Assembly (NCBI GenBank): GCA_038199985.1
Contig: JBBPYK010000013.1
Coordinates: forward strand, 43,322-107,321
From: Arthrobacter_J sp038199985
GTDB lineage: Bacteria; Actinomycetota; Actinomycetes; Actinomycetales; Micrococcaceae
Length of the DNA: 64,000 nt
Reading direction: 5' to 3'
Shown here: positions 16,404 through 25,420 of the stretch, in pieces
How the letters are laid out: the number at the start of each line of letters is the position of its first letter
How positions within the stretch are numbered: position 1 is the first letter of the stretch
The notes under the pieces: model-generated
What the model was told of the DNA's origin: nothing
The model's input: the letters and a program-made list of their open reading frames with translations, nothing else
Database searches by the model: none
Program-made: the position numbers and the translations under genes

Positions 16404-17292
16404 GAGACCAACGCGGCCCGAAACCAAGGTTGTGAAGCGTCATCCGGTGCTCGGTCTACGTTCGCCGCTGACCCCGGCCGAGTCCGCGATGAAGGCTCGG
16501 CGGTTTGGATCCATCTACTATGCAGAGCACTGGCTGCGGACGCTCAGGGGCTATGGATGGACTGTCGTGATGACGTCCATCGGCACACCACTGGTGTACC
16601 TGTTCGCCATGGGCGTTGGGCTTGCTTCACTCGTGGATGCCAACAGCAACGCTTCGCTCGACGGCGGGGATGCGGGGCCGGTCTCGTACCTGGTGTTCGT
16701 CGCTCCCGCCCTGCTGGCAACAGCGGCAATCATGGTGGCGAGTGAGGAGAACACTTATACGGTGATGGGCGGCTTCAAATGGCACCGCACTTACTATGGT
16801 CCCAACGCTTCACCGTTGACCAGCGGTCAGCTCGTCAACGGGCACGTTATTGGGGTTTCTGTCAGGCTTCTGGCAACCACCGGGATCTACTATGTGTTCC
16901 TGCTGCTCTTTGGCGCTGTCCAACAGGGTACCGGCTGGATCATGATCTTCTCTGCGGCCCTTGCAGGATTGTCCTTTGGCATCCCGCTGATGGCCTATTC
17001 GGCGTCGGTCATTGAGGACAAGGGGCAGTTCGCCATGGTCCAGCGCTTCATTGTGATGCCGTTGTTCCTGTTTTCCGGGACATTTTTCCCGCTGGACGCC
17101 ATGCCGTTGGTAGTTCGTTGGATTGGTTGGATCTCTCCGTTATGGCACTCAACCGAGCTCGGCCGAGTCCTCTCCTACGGTTACAGCGAGCCCGCGGCCC
17201 TGACAGTAGTCCACGTGGCATACCTGGTACTTCTGTGTTTCGTGGGACTCCACGTCGCCCGGCGTAACTATGCGCGGAGGCTGGGAAATTGA
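16396..17292 (+). CDS. ABC-2 type exporter permease (first)
   Basis: A 298-residue membrane protein with about six transmembrane segments (for example YGWTVVMTSIGTPLVYLFAMG and QRFIVMPLFLFSGTFFPLD). The family motif region ends in the PLWHSTELGRVLSYG segment typical of NodJ/DrrB-like ABC-2 permeases. The N-terminal 45 residues are charged and cytoplasmic. It starts at TTG 16396, overlapping the ATPase gene by eight bases, and its end overlaps the next permease by four bases. The two permeases are paralogues and probably form a heterodimer. Confidence 0.88.
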   Translation: MTERPTRPETKVVKRHPVLGLRSPLTPAESAMKARRFGSIYYAEHWLRTLRGYGWTVVMTSIGTPLVYLFAMGVGLASLVDANSNASLDGGDAGPVSYLVFVAPALLATAAIMVASEENTYTVMGGFKWHRTYYGPNASPLTSGQLVNGHVIGVSVRLLATTGIYYVFLLLFGAVQQGTGWIMIFSAALAGLSFGIPLMAYSASVIEDKGQFAMVQRFIVMPLFLFSGTFFPLDAMPLVVRWIGWISPLWHSTELGRVLSYGYSEPAALTVVHVAYLVLLCFVGLHVARRNYARRLGN

Positions 17293-18119
17293 CGCAGGTC
17301 CTATCGGCTGACGTGTTGATCAAGCCGCCACGACGGCCTTTTGGCTCACTGTATTCAGGGAATATCCGTGCCGTCTTCTCTCGGGGGGTGAAGGCCACGT
17401 GGGGCACCAATTGGGCCATCATGATCAGTGGCTTCGTTGAGCCGGTCCTGTATCTGGTCGCCATGGGCATCGGGTTGGGATCCCTGGTGGGGCAGGTGGA
17501 GGGCCCAGGCGGTGAACCCATTGGCTACGCGAGTTATATCGCCCCTGCATTGCTTGCTGTGTCAGCCATGAACGGGGCCGTGTACGACTCGACGTGGAAC
17601 GTATTCTTCAAACTCAACTTTGCCAAGCTCTACGAAGGAATGCTGTACACGTCTCTGGGGCCGCTGGATGTCGCTTTGGGGGAGATTCTCCTGGCGCTCC
17701 TTCGCGGGGCTATGTACGCCACAGGATTCACGGCAGTCATGGGAGCTATGGGCTTGATCAGCTCACCTTGGGCGTTGCTCATGGTGCCGGCTGCCGTCCT
17801 CATAGCCTTTGGCTTCGCATCGTTTGGAATGGCCATCACCAGTTACATGAAGACCTTCCAGCAGATGGACTGGATCAACTTTGTGATGCTGCCGATGTTT
17901 TTGTTCTCGGCAACGTTCTATCCCTTGAGCGTTTACCCAGAAGCAGTTCAGTGGTTCATTCAGGCACTGCCGCTGTGGCACGGCGTTGAGCTGCTTCGAC
18001 AGCTCAACGCCGGATTGTTTGGTCCGGAAATGCTTCTGCACATTCTGTATTTCCTGGTCATGATCCTGTGTGGACTGGTGCTCACAACGTTCAGGCTACG
18101 GAAGCTCTTCCTCAAGTAG
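17289..18119 (+). CDS. ABC-2 type exporter permease (second)
   Basis: A 276-residue membrane protein related to the preceding gene product. It has the same order of membrane segments, including FVMLPMFLFSATFYPLSVYP and the PLWHGVELLRQLNAG segment. It begins at TTG 17289 in a TTGA overlap with the upstream stop, so translation is coupled. It is the last gene of the three-gene exporter operon and ends 11 bases from the convergent sortase gene. Confidence 0.88.
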   Translation: MTQVLSADVLIKPPRRPFGSLYSGNIRAVFSRGVKATWGTNWAIMISGFVEPVLYLVAMGIGLGSLVGQVEGPGGEPIGYASYIAPALLAVSAMNGAVYDSTWNVFFKLNFAKLYEGMLYTSLGPLDVALGEILLALLRGAMYATGFTAVMGAMGLISSPWALLMVPAAVLIAFGFASFGMAITSYMKTFQQMDWINFVMLPMFLFSATFYPLSVYPEAVQWFIQALPLWHGVELLRQLNAGLFGPEMLLHILYFLVMILCGLVLTTFRLRKLFLK

Positions 18120-18130
18120 CAGCGGTACTA

Positions 18131-18823
18131 CTACACCTTCAGTTTTGCGTAGACAACGTAGTTGTAGTCCCACAGACCTGTGGACTCCTGGTACCCGTCG
18201 CAGGTGATGAGGCGCAACTCCGATCCCGGAGTGTTGCCGTACACCTCGAGCGTGGGGAAGTCGTCCTTCTCATATTGCACGCCCTTGTCGACGACGAAGA
18301 CCGCAGTGGATCCGTCATCACGCGGGACCTTGATCTCTGCTCCGGCCTTTAGGGCGCGAAGATCTGCGAAGACGCCGGGTCCGCCGCCGGTAGCGTTGAC
18401 GTGGCCGAGCATGACCGCGGGACCACGCTCGCCAGGAGTTGGTGATGCGGTGTACCAGCTGGCGGGGGCCCCTGGCTCCTCGGTGGGTACTTCCAGCGTG
18501 CCGTCCGGCCGCTGGCCGAGATTCACCAGTTCGGACTGAACTCCGATGACCGGGATGACGAGCGATGCCGGTTTCGAGGCTTCCATGACGGAAAGCTCGG
18601 GTGTCTTTGTGGGTGCTGGCGCCGCCTGCGTGGCGGTGGGGCTAGCGCTGGGGGAGTCCGACGTCGCCGTCGGACTTGACGCGCTGGTTGATGGGTCGTT
18701 GGACGGAGGGGCAGTGGTTGCGGCGCCACCGCAGCCCTGGAGGCCCAGGGCTGCGACGACGACGAGGGCCGCCGCCGCGGACGTCCGAAGACCTCCGCGG
18801 CGGCTGCGCTCATGATTCGTCAT
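18131..18823 (-). CDS. Class F sortase-like protein, catalytic arginine not seen
   Basis: A 230-residue exported protein. A basic N-terminus is followed by a hydrophobic stretch (residues 15-29) ending LQGCGG, which may be a lipobox with Cys31. A Ser/Thr/Pro/Ala linker covers residues 34-75. The sortase domain has His141 (GHVNATG) and Cys208 (RLITCDG), the two catalytic residues. No arginine occurs in the 22 residues after Cys208, where sortases normally carry the third catalytic residue; the nearest is Arg204, four before the cysteine. It lies 15 bases downstream of the CHRD gene, its likely substrate. Family membership is firm; activity is uncertain. Confidence 0.85.
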   Translation of the reverse strand: MTNHERSRRGGLRTSAAAALVVVAALGLQGCGGAATTAPPSNDPSTSASSPTATSDSPSASPTATQAAPAPTKTPELSVMEASKPASLVIPVIGVQSELVNLGQRPDGTLEVPTEEPGAPASWYTASPTPGERGPAVMLGHVNATGGGPGVFADLRALKAGAEIKVPRDDGSTAVFVVDKGVQYEKDDFPTLEVYGNTPGSELRLITCDGYQESTGLWDYNYVVYAKLKV

Positions 18824-18838
18824 GAATACGAACCGTGA

Positions 18839-19618
18839 CTATGCGTTGTCGCTGTTACGACGACGCACCATGTAGGTACCGCCCGCAGCTGCTGCAAGGA
18901 CAAGACCTCCACCGAGGGCGATCGTGCCCAGAGCGCTGGAGTCACTGGCGCCTTCCATGGCAACACCGGTGTCGGCGCCACCTTCAGGCATAGCGCCCAT
19001 CTGTGATGCAGTCAGGACACCACATGCAGCTGGTGACGTAGCTGCCAAGGGCAGCTCCGGAACCAGGCTGGACTTGGCGTTTGCAGCCTCGTCGCTCAGT
19101 GTGGACGGGTCCAGACCATGAACTACAACAACGCTGGTGCCAGCCTTGAGGGATTCCATGGTCGCTGCATTCATTTCAAATGTGCGCTCGTACGTGTAAG
19201 CGCCGCCCTGACCAGCAAGCTTCAGGTCGGTAGCAGTGCTGGTGTCCGTTGCGCCGCTCGCGGATAGCGTAGTGCCGATTTCGCCGTAGGAAGGCTGGCC
19301 TTCAGGGGTGTCGACAATGCCATCGCCATTGGTGTCTGCTTCCGCAGTGGGGCAAACACCGTTGCCAGCGATGTGGATGTGCTGAACGTGGGGGTAAGCG
19401 GCATCGTTGAAGGTTTCCGCAAGACCGGAGACGTTCAACTTGACGCTTGCCTCATTGCCGTTCAGATCAACCGTGACCTGACCAGTCGCATTGCTGCCGT
19501 TGATGGCGTTCAACGTGCCCTGGTAGGAGCTGTCAGCAGCCATTGCAGGCGAACCTGCCAAGGCGACTGCGCCTAGGGCCAGCGTGGGTACTGCAAGGTA
19601 GCGAAGTGACTTCTTCAT
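18839..19618 (-). CDS. Secreted CHRD-domain protein with a C-terminal sorting signal
   Basis: A 259-residue protein. A signal peptide (MKKSLRYLAV..., cleavage after the AMA near residue 27) is followed by a CHRD-like beta domain (SYQGTLNAINGSNATGQ, YPHVQHIHIAG, VVVVHGLDP). The C-terminus has PEGGADTG at 211-218, a hydrophobic segment at about 229-250 and a positive tail RRR at 252-254. This is the arrangement of a cell-wall sorting signal, with a motif unlike classic LPxTG. GGAGGA lies before ATG 19618. It is transcribed ahead of the class F sortase gene. The role of CHRD domains at the cell surface is not established. Confidence 0.85.
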   Translation of the reverse strand: MKKSLRYLAVPTLALGAVALAGSPAMAADSSYQGTLNAINGSNATGQVTVDLNGNEASVKLNVSGLAETFNDAAYPHVQHIHIAGNGVCPTAEADTNGDGIVDTPEGQPSYGEIGTTLSASGATDTSTATDLKLAGQGGAYTYERTFEMNAATMESLKAGTSVVVVHGLDPSTLSDEAANAKSSLVPELPLAATSPAACGVLTASQMGAMPEGGADTGVAMEGASDSSALGTIALGGGLVLAAAAGGTYMVRRRNSDNA

Positions 19619-19739
19619 CGTGAGTTCCTCCTCATAAATGACATCTCGCGGCGATCCAATACGAACCGCTCACATCTGTCATTCGGCGTGGTCCGCATCA
19701 CGGATGGGTGGGATCGGGAATATTTGAGAGAATCTTCTT

Positions 19740-20252
19740 ATGCGATCTCTCGGTACTCCGGAAAACCCTGCCAATAAACCCTCCCGCGGCGTCAGCTTGA
19801 AAGCTGGAACCATCGGTATGACCATCATGCTGGTGATCTTCCTCGTAGCTCTAGTTTTTGCTGCCAATGAGAACGACGTCGTCGGCTGGCTGGTCGTAAT
19901 CGTTTCCCTTGGTTGGCTGCTGGTCTTCAGCTTCGTCGTGTTCAGCCTCCGCTCCGCGGCGAAAAAGGCTTCCGCGAAGTTCGACGAGGCACAGGATTCA
20001 TTCAATCTAGCAGCGGGCAGAAGCCCGCGAGGGCCCTCATCAGGGTCCGCCGCCATGCGGGACCAGAAACTCGATCACAGTTTCAAGATCATCCAGGTGC
20101 AGACAAAAGTTGTTCGTGACTATCAAGGCAAGGACGAGGCCGTGGTGGATAGGGCGCTCGAAACCATAGAGATCACAGCCCATAATGCCCGCGGAATGAT
20201 GAAGGCCCCGGACGATGACGGGCCGGTCCAGGGCACAGTGGTGAACGAGTAA
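19740..20252 (+). CDS. Small membrane protein of unknown function
   Basis: A 170-residue protein. Residues 1-20 are polar. Two hydrophobic segments follow at about 24-42 (GTIGMTIMLVIFLVALVFAA) and 48-68 (VVGWLVVIVSLGWLLVFSFV), joined by a short NENDV turn. The rest is a charged cytoplasmic or external tail with a helical stretch (SAAKKASAKFDEAQDSFNLA). I do not recognise a family. It is followed after a few bases by exonuclease III and may share a transcript with it. Confidence 0.7.
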   Translation: MRSLGTPENPANKPSRGVSLKAGTIGMTIMLVIFLVALVFAANENDVVGWLVVIVSLGWLLVFSFVVFSLRSAAKKASAKFDEAQDSFNLAAGRSPRGPSSGSAAMRDQKLDHSFKIIQVQTKVVRDYQGKDEAVVDRALETIEITAHNARGMMKAPDDDGPVQGTVVNE

Positions 20253-20262
20253 GGTGGAATGC

Positions 20263-21114
20263 GTGAGCCCGGTATCAGAGTCAGTTGTCGCGGAAGTAAT
20301 GAGCACATCAGTTGCCACGCGCCTGCGTGTGGCCAGCGTCAACGTCAACGGCATCCGTGCTGCCTATAAGAGAGGCATGGCGGAGTGGTTGGCCGCTCGG
20401 AACGTCGACGTCCTGTGTCTTCAGGAAGTTCGGGCCCCTGACGCCATCGTGCGGGAACTCCTCGGTGATTCCTGGCATATTGTCCACGCTGAAGCTGAGG
20501 CGAAGGGCCGGGCCGGCGTCGCTATCGCATCGCGGATGAAACCCCTAGCTACCCGTGAGCACATCGGTGACGAGTATTTCCAGACCTCTGGCCGTTGGGT
20601 GGAGGCCGATTTCATGGTCAACGACAAAACCCTCACGATTGCCAGCGCCTACGTGCATTCGGGCGAAGTAGATACTCCCAAGCAGGCGGACAAGTACAGA
20701 TTCCTCGACGTTATGTGCACGCGGCTTCCGGCGCTGCGCGAGGCCAGCGACTACGCCTTGATCGTCGGAGATCTCAATGTTGGGCACACCAAGCTAGACA
20801 TCAAGAATTGGAAAGGCAACGTCAAACGGTCGGGGTTCCTGCCGGACGAACGAGCCTACTTTGACCGTTTCTTTGGTGAAGACATTGGTTGGGTAGATGT
20901 CCAGCGAAGCCTTGCTGGCGACGTCGACGGTCCTTTCACCTGGTGGTCATGGCGTGGGCAGGCCTTCGACAACGACACCGGGTGGCGCATCGATTATCAG
21001 ATGGCTACTCCGGAACTGGCCGCCCTCGCAGGTAATGCCGTCGTTGACCGGGCAGCGTCCTACGACGCCCGTTTCTCCGATCATGCACCGCTGGTAGTGG
21101 ACTACCGGCTCTAG
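20263..21114 (+). CDS. xthA: Exodeoxyribonuclease III / AP endonuclease
   Basis: About 283 residues. A member of the exonuclease III family that incises DNA at abasic sites and removes 3' blocking groups in base-excision repair. It shows NVNGIRAAYKRGM, LQEVRAPD with the metal-binding glutamate, GDLNVGHTKLDIKN, and the terminal SDHAPLVVDY with the catalytic Asp-His pair. GTG 20263 has AAGGTGG at 20251-20257. Another GTG at 20254 and an ATG at 20299 are in frame, and the conserved part starts only near the latter. It precedes trpS by 20 bases. Confidence 0.93.
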   Translation: MSPVSESVVAEVMSTSVATRLRVASVNVNGIRAAYKRGMAEWLAARNVDVLCLQEVRAPDAIVRELLGDSWHIVHAEAEAKGRAGVAIASRMKPLATREHIGDEYFQTSGRWVEADFMVNDKTLTIASAYVHSGEVDTPKQADKYRFLDVMCTRLPALREASDYALIVGDLNVGHTKLDIKNWKGNVKRSGFLPDERAYFDRFFGEDIGWVDVQRSLAGDVDGPFTWWSWRGQAFDNDTGWRIDYQMATPELAALAGNAVVDRAASYDARFSDHAPLVVDYRL

Positions 21115-21134
21115 CACCTGAGGAAGTACTTTCC

Positions 21135-22172
21135 ATGAACATGACAGAATCCAAGCAACCCGCTGGCCGCCAGCGCATTCTTTCGGGGGCCAAGCCCACT
21201 GCCGACTCGCTACATCTGGGCAATTACATTGGCGCGGTCCGCAACTGGGCAGAGATGCAGAGTAGCTATGACGCAGTGATTTTCATCCCTGATCTGCACG
21301 CCGTCACGGTGGACTTTGACCCCGCCAAGCTCGCTCATCGCACCCGGACCGTCGCGGCTCAATACATCGCAGCAGGCATAGATCCGGAAAAGTCCACGTT
21401 CTTCGTTCAGTCGCATGTTCCCGAACATGCGCAACTGGCGTGGGTGTTGAACTGCATCACCGGCTTTGGGGAAGCATCCCGCATGACCCAGTTCAAAGAC
21501 AAGTCATCAAAGCAGGGAGCCGATTCAACGACACTCGGCTTATTTGCCTACCCCACCCTCATGGCGGCGGACATACTGTTGTACCAGGCGGACCTCGTCC
21601 CGGTGGGTGAGGATCAGCGTCAGCATCTTGAGCTGACTCGCAATCTCGCTCAGCGCTTCAACATGCGTTTCGGTGAAACCTTCACGGTTCCGGAAGCAAC
21701 GATTCTTCGAGACACCGCGAAAATCTATGATCTACAGAATCCGACGGCGAAGATGTCCAAGACAGGAGAGTCGGCCAACGGCGCCATACAGTTGCTGGAT
21801 GACCCAAAGGTCACGGCGAAAAGAATCAAGTCTGCTGTGACGGACGACGGCGCCGACATCCGATTCGATGAAGAAAACAAGCCTGGGATATCCAACCTCC
21901 TGACCATCTACTCCGTCATCAGCGGAAAGACGATCGCTGAAATCGAGACTGACTACGCGGGACGCATGTACGGGCACCTCAAAGTGGATCTCGCCAACGC
22001 GCTCGTGGAATTCGTGACGCCGTTCCGGGACCGCACCAATGAACTGCTCGCAGACCCTGCCGAATTGGACAGGCTCTTGGCGCAGGGGGCAGACAAGGCG
22101 CGAGGCATAGCTGCCACAACACTGGGGACCGTTTATGACCGGATGGGATTCCTCCCCAGGAAGCAGGCATAG
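21135..22172 (+). CDS. trpS: Tryptophan--tRNA ligase
   Basis: A 345-residue class I aminoacyl-tRNA synthetase that charges tRNA-Trp. The HIGH motif appears as HLGN in SLHLGNYIGAV and the KMSKS motif as KMSKT in TAKMSKTGES. Between them are HVPEHAQLAWVLNCITGFGEASRMTQFKDK and ADILLYQADLVPVGEDQRQHLELTR, both characteristic of TrpRS. The length is normal for bacterial TrpS. Its 3' end is close to the start of the 2H phosphoesterase gene. Confidence 0.96.
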   Translation: MNMTESKQPAGRQRILSGAKPTADSLHLGNYIGAVRNWAEMQSSYDAVIFIPDLHAVTVDFDPAKLAHRTRTVAAQYIAAGIDPEKSTFFVQSHVPEHAQLAWVLNCITGFGEASRMTQFKDKSSKQGADSTTLGLFAYPTLMAADILLYQADLVPVGEDQRQHLELTRNLAQRFNMRFGETFTVPEATILRDTAKIYDLQNPTAKMSKTGESANGAIQLLDDPKVTAKRIKSAVTDDGADIRFDEENKPGISNLLTIYSVISGKTIAEIETDYAGRMYGHLKVDLANALVEFVTPFRDRTNELLADPAELDRLLAQGADKARGIAATTLGTVYDRMGFLPRKQA

Positions 22173-22179
22173 TCCAGCT

Positions 22180-22764
22180 ATGTGCGATGTCAACGTTGGA
22201 TCAGGAACCGGGGGTACCGGAAACGGCTCAGGGGTGCCTGCGCGGTGCATCGGCATTGTCATTCCAATACCCGATCCATTGGCCGGTCAGCTTGAGGCGT
22301 GGCGAGCCTCCTTCGGAGACCCGATGGCCTCAGTTGTGCCACCGCACATAACACTCATCACGACAACGCCGGCGTGGGACTGGGCGGAGGTCATAAAACA
22401 CGTACGCAAGGCGGCGAGCCAGCAGGAGGAGTTTCAGGTGACGCTCCGGGGAACAGGTTCGTTCCGTCCGCTGTCTCCAGTGGTGTTCATCAACGTGACG
22501 GATGGGTTCGAGGAGTGCGTGGCCATGCATGAGAGACTCCAGTCTGGTCCGTTGGCCCGGAAGCTCGATTTTTCCTACCACCCTCACGTCACAGTTGCCC
22601 ACGATGTCAGCGAGGCGAGCATGGACACCGCTCTACGGCGACTCGTAGACTTCGAAGAGTCATTCCAAGTGCGGTCAATGGGGCTGTTTGAACACGAGGC
22701 GGGCGGCGGTTGGACGCCGCGGGAGGAGCTAACGTTTGGACGCCAGGACACCAGACCCCACTAG
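22180..22764 (+). CDS. 2'-5' RNA ligase (2H phosphoesterase) family protein
   Basis: About 194 residues from ATG 22180. The two HxT motifs that define the 2H phosphoesterase superfamily are present: PPHITLIT near the N-terminus and YHPHVTVAH in the second half, the two symmetrical active-site lobes. Characterised relatives ligate or hydrolyse 2'-5' RNA linkages or cyclic phosphates, but the substrate of actinobacterial members is mostly unknown. An upstream in-frame ATG at 22135 lies inside trpS and is less likely. Confidence 0.88.
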   Translation: MCDVNVGSGTGGTGNGSGVPARCIGIVIPIPDPLAGQLEAWRASFGDPMASVVPPHITLITTTPAWDWAEVIKHVRKAASQQEEFQVTLRGTGSFRPLSPVVFINVTDGFEECVAMHERLQSGPLARKLDFSYHPHVTVAHDVSEASMDTALRRLVDFEESFQVRSMGLFEHEAGGGWTPREELTFGRQDTRPH

Positions 22765-23815
22765 GGCTCATCCCATCGACCGGACGCAGTTGAAAGTGCG
22801 GGTCAGCGAGACCAAGCGAACTTTCTCGCGCGCCGTTCGGGATGAGGCTGCGTTCCCGGTGAAGGCAAAGGCATTCGTGGACTATCGTCTGGCCAAACTC
22901 AGTATCTGGCGGCCAGCTCGAACACTTCAGCTCTATAGCCGCCGTCATGGGCCGTTATTGGCGGCCGGAGTGTCCTACAGGATGTTCTTCTCTGTGGCAG
23001 CACTTCTCGCGGTGGGCTTTTCAATATTCGGTCTCGTGGCTACGGGCAACACTGGTTTTCAGTCGCTGATCATTTCGGCCGTCGACGAGAGCACCCCAGG
23101 TCTTATTGACACCGGTAACGGCGGACTGGCCAAGCCCGAAGAGCTCTTCACCTCCAACACGAGGTTCGGCTGGGCTCTGATCATTTCTACAGCGACCATG
23201 CTCATCACGTCTCTGCGTTGGATTGCCGGGTTGCGCGACGGCATGCGCGGGGTGTTCGATCTCCCACCCATCGTCAAAAATCCGCTGGTCAAAAAGCTGA
23301 ATGATCTCGGCTCTTTGCTGTTGCTTGGGATCGCACTGATAGTAACGTCGATTGTGGCCGCGGTGACCAATACGGCGGTTAAATTCATCACTGATCTTCT
23401 CAACTTCACCGGCACGCTCGCCGTTCCCCTCACGTCCCTCGCCGGGATTATGGTCATGCTGCTACTGGATATGGCAGTCGCCGTCGTCCTGTTCCGGCTG
23501 GTTTCCGGCATCGCAATGCCGCGGGTGGTCATGCTGCAGTCGGCTCTGATCGCTGGCCTCGGGAGCACCCTGCTACGGACGTTCAGTTCACTACTACTTC
23601 AATTCGTGGACAAGAACCCGTTACTCGCGACATTCGCGGTGATTCCGGGTCTCTTTGTTTGGTTCTTTCTACTCAGTCAGGTCTATCTACTGGCGACAGC
23701 GTGGGGAGCAGTGGGCACGGCCGATCGTGAGGCGGTCAGGAATAGGGAGCGACGTGGTGTGCGCAGGCTTTCGCTCAGACAGCGCGCGCGGATCGGACAG
23801 CACCAAGATTCATGA
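22736..23815 (+). CDS. YihY/BrkB family inner-membrane protein
   Basis: Up to 359 residues. Residues about 60-75 (RTLQLYSRRHGPLLAAGVSYRMFFSVAAL) match the conserved start of the YihY/virulence factor BrkB family. About six hydrophobic segments follow, including ALIVTSIVAAVTN and LFVWFFLLSQVYLLATAWGAVG at the end. Function is not established despite the older 'ribonuclease BN' label. The frame opens at TTG 22736 within the end of the preceding gene, and GTG 22799 is an alternative start. It ends 22 bases from the convergent hydrolase gene. Confidence 0.87.
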   Translation: MDARTPDPTRAHPIDRTQLKVRVSETKRTFSRAVRDEAAFPVKAKAFVDYRLAKLSIWRPARTLQLYSRRHGPLLAAGVSYRMFFSVAALLAVGFSIFGLVATGNTGFQSLIISAVDESTPGLIDTGNGGLAKPEELFTSNTRFGWALIISTATMLITSLRWIAGLRDGMRGVFDLPPIVKNPLVKKLNDLGSLLLLGIALIVTSIVAAVTNTAVKFITDLLNFTGTLAVPLTSLAGIMVMLLLDMAVAVVLFRLVSGIAMPRVVMLQSALIAGLGSTLLRTFSSLLLQFVDKNPLLATFAVIPGLFVWFFLLSQVYLLATAWGAVGTADREAVRNRERRGVRRLSLRQRARIGQHQDS

Positions 23816-23836
23816 TGATGCCGTTGATACGAGTGC

Positions 23837-24607
23837 CTACTCGTCAATCTCCAAGTACTGCTCTGCCCACGCCGCGATGATCGTCGCGGCGCGTTTGGAC
23901 TGCGACTTTCCGGTGAGCAGATGATCGCTCTTCTCCAAGGAGAAGAATGACTTGGGATGCTTCGCGGTACGGAAAATATCGCCCGCATTTTCAATGCCCA
24001 CCACGTTGTCCATGGGGGAGTGGATTACCAACAACGGTACGCCGAGTGTGCGAATGCAGTCCTTGATGTCTGTGCGCTCCAGGTCCAAGAGCAGCTCGTG
24101 ACGGATTTCGAGGTGACGTCCGCCGAGCTGCACGGTAGCGCGTCCAGTGCTTTGTATCTCTTCCTGGACGGCTTCGAACAGGTGAACAACATGGCTGGGC
24201 TCGTAGGGTGCTCCAATAGTGGCGACTGCGTCCACTTCCGGGATGTCCTTGACCGCCGCCAAGACGGCTGCCCCGCCGAGGGAGTGCCCAATGGCAATGG
24301 AGATAGTTTTGTTCGTTGAACGCATGAACGCGGCTGCGCTCTGGACGTCGGCGACTTTGCTGCTGAAAGTACCGTCTTCCCAATTGCCGGTGGAGTCGCC
24401 CAGGCCAGCTGCGTCGTAGCGAAGAACACCGATACCGAGGCTGGCCAGTTCACGGCTGACCCTCGCTGCAGCCAGACTGTTCTTACCGAGCGTGAACCCG
24501 TGACAAAATAGCGCCCACGCCTCCACGTCTCCCTCCGGTATATCGATAACACCGGAGAGAGTGGTCCCTCCGACACCTGGGAACGTTACTGGCGTTGAGG
24601 AAGTCAC
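23837..24607 (-). CDS. Alpha/beta hydrolase
   Basis: A 256-residue cytoplasmic hydrolase. The oxyanion-hole strand reads ALFCHGFTLGKNSLAA, the nucleophile elbow is IGHSLGG (G-x-S-x-G), and the acid and base fit VIHSPMDNVV and KSDHLL near the C-terminus. The protein resembles hydrolases that in other bacteria are fused to or paired with OsmC-type peroxidases. The substrate is unknown. It lies 21 bases downstream of sdhB on the same strand and may be read through from the sdh operon. Confidence 0.87.
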   Translation of the reverse strand: MTSSTPVTFPGVGGTTLSGVIDIPEGDVEAWALFCHGFTLGKNSLAAARVSRELASLGIGVLRYDAAGLGDSTGNWEDGTFSSKVADVQSAAAFMRSTNKTISIAIGHSLGGAAVLAAVKDIPEVDAVATIGAPYEPSHVVHLFEAVQEEIQSTGRATVQLGGRHLEIRHELLLDLERTDIKDCIRTLGVPLLVIHSPMDNVVGIENAGDIFRTAKHPKSFFSLEKSDHLLTGKSQSKRAATIIAAWAEQYLEIDE

Positions 24608-24628
24608 GTAAGGTTTTGGTCCTGTCAG

Positions 24629-25420
24629 TTAGACGTTTCGCGCGAGAATGGCCTGCTTCACTTCGGCGATTGCCTTGGTGACCTGGATGCCACGAGGACA
24701 CGCTTCAGTGCAGTTGAAAGTGGTGCGGCAACGCCACACGCCCTCTTTGTCATTGAGTATTTCCAGACGCATGTCTCCAGCGTCATCGCGCGAATCAAAG
24801 ATGAACCGGTGTGCGTTGACGATGGCCGCCGGACCAAAGTATTGGCCATCAGTCCAGAACACCGGACACGAAGATGTGCACGCCGCGCAGAGGATGCATT
24901 TGGTGGTGTCATCGAACCGTTCGCGCTCTTCAGCGGTCTGAATGCGTTCACGACTGGGCTCGTGACCCTTGTTGATGAGGAACGGCATGATTTCACGGTA
25001 GGACTGGAAGAAGGGCTCCATGTCCACGATCAGGTCCTTCTCCACGGGGAGGCCCTTGATGGGCTCCACGAGGATTGGCTTGGACGTGTCCAGGTCTTTC
25101 AGGAGAGTCTTGCACGCAAGCCTGTTCCGACCGTTGATGCGCATGGCGTCGGACCCACAGACTCCGTGAGCGCAGGACCGACGGAATGACACCGAGCCAT
25201 CCTGTTCCCATTTGGCCTTGTGCAGTGCATCAAGAACCCGGTCTGTGCCGTACATGGTCATGGAGAAATCTTCCCAGTGCGCTACATCGGAAATCTCCGG
25301 ATTGTAACGGCGCACACGCAAGGTGATATCGAAGGTAGGGATCTCTCCGCCGCCGCCAACTCCTGCCGGTAGCTCCACCTTCGAGGCGGGCTCAGCTGTT
25401 TCCGCTGTTTCGGTGCTCAT
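24629..25420 (-). CDS. sdhB: Succinate dehydrogenase iron-sulfur subunit
   Basis: A 263-residue subunit that carries electrons from the flavoprotein to the membrane quinone site. The 2Fe-2S cluster is bound by CAHGVCGSDAM and the later NRLAC. The 4Fe-4S cluster motif is CILCAACTSSCPV, and the 3Fe-4S motif uses CRTTFNCTEACPRG. The first 25 residues are a Glu/Ala-rich extension. Its ATG overlaps the sdhA stop (TAATG), so the two are coupled. Confidence 0.96.
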   Translation of the reverse strand: MSTETAETAEPASKVELPAGVGGGGEIPTFDITLRVRRYNPEISDVAHWEDFSMTMYGTDRVLDALHKAKWEQDGSVSFRRSCAHGVCGSDAMRINGRNRLACKTLLKDLDTSKPILVEPIKGLPVEKDLIVDMEPFFQSYREIMPFLINKGHEPSRERIQTAEERERFDDTTKCILCAACTSSCPVFWTDGQYFGPAAIVNAHRFIFDSRDDAGDMRLEILNDKEGVWRCRTTFNCTEACPRGIQVTKAIAEVKQAILARNV

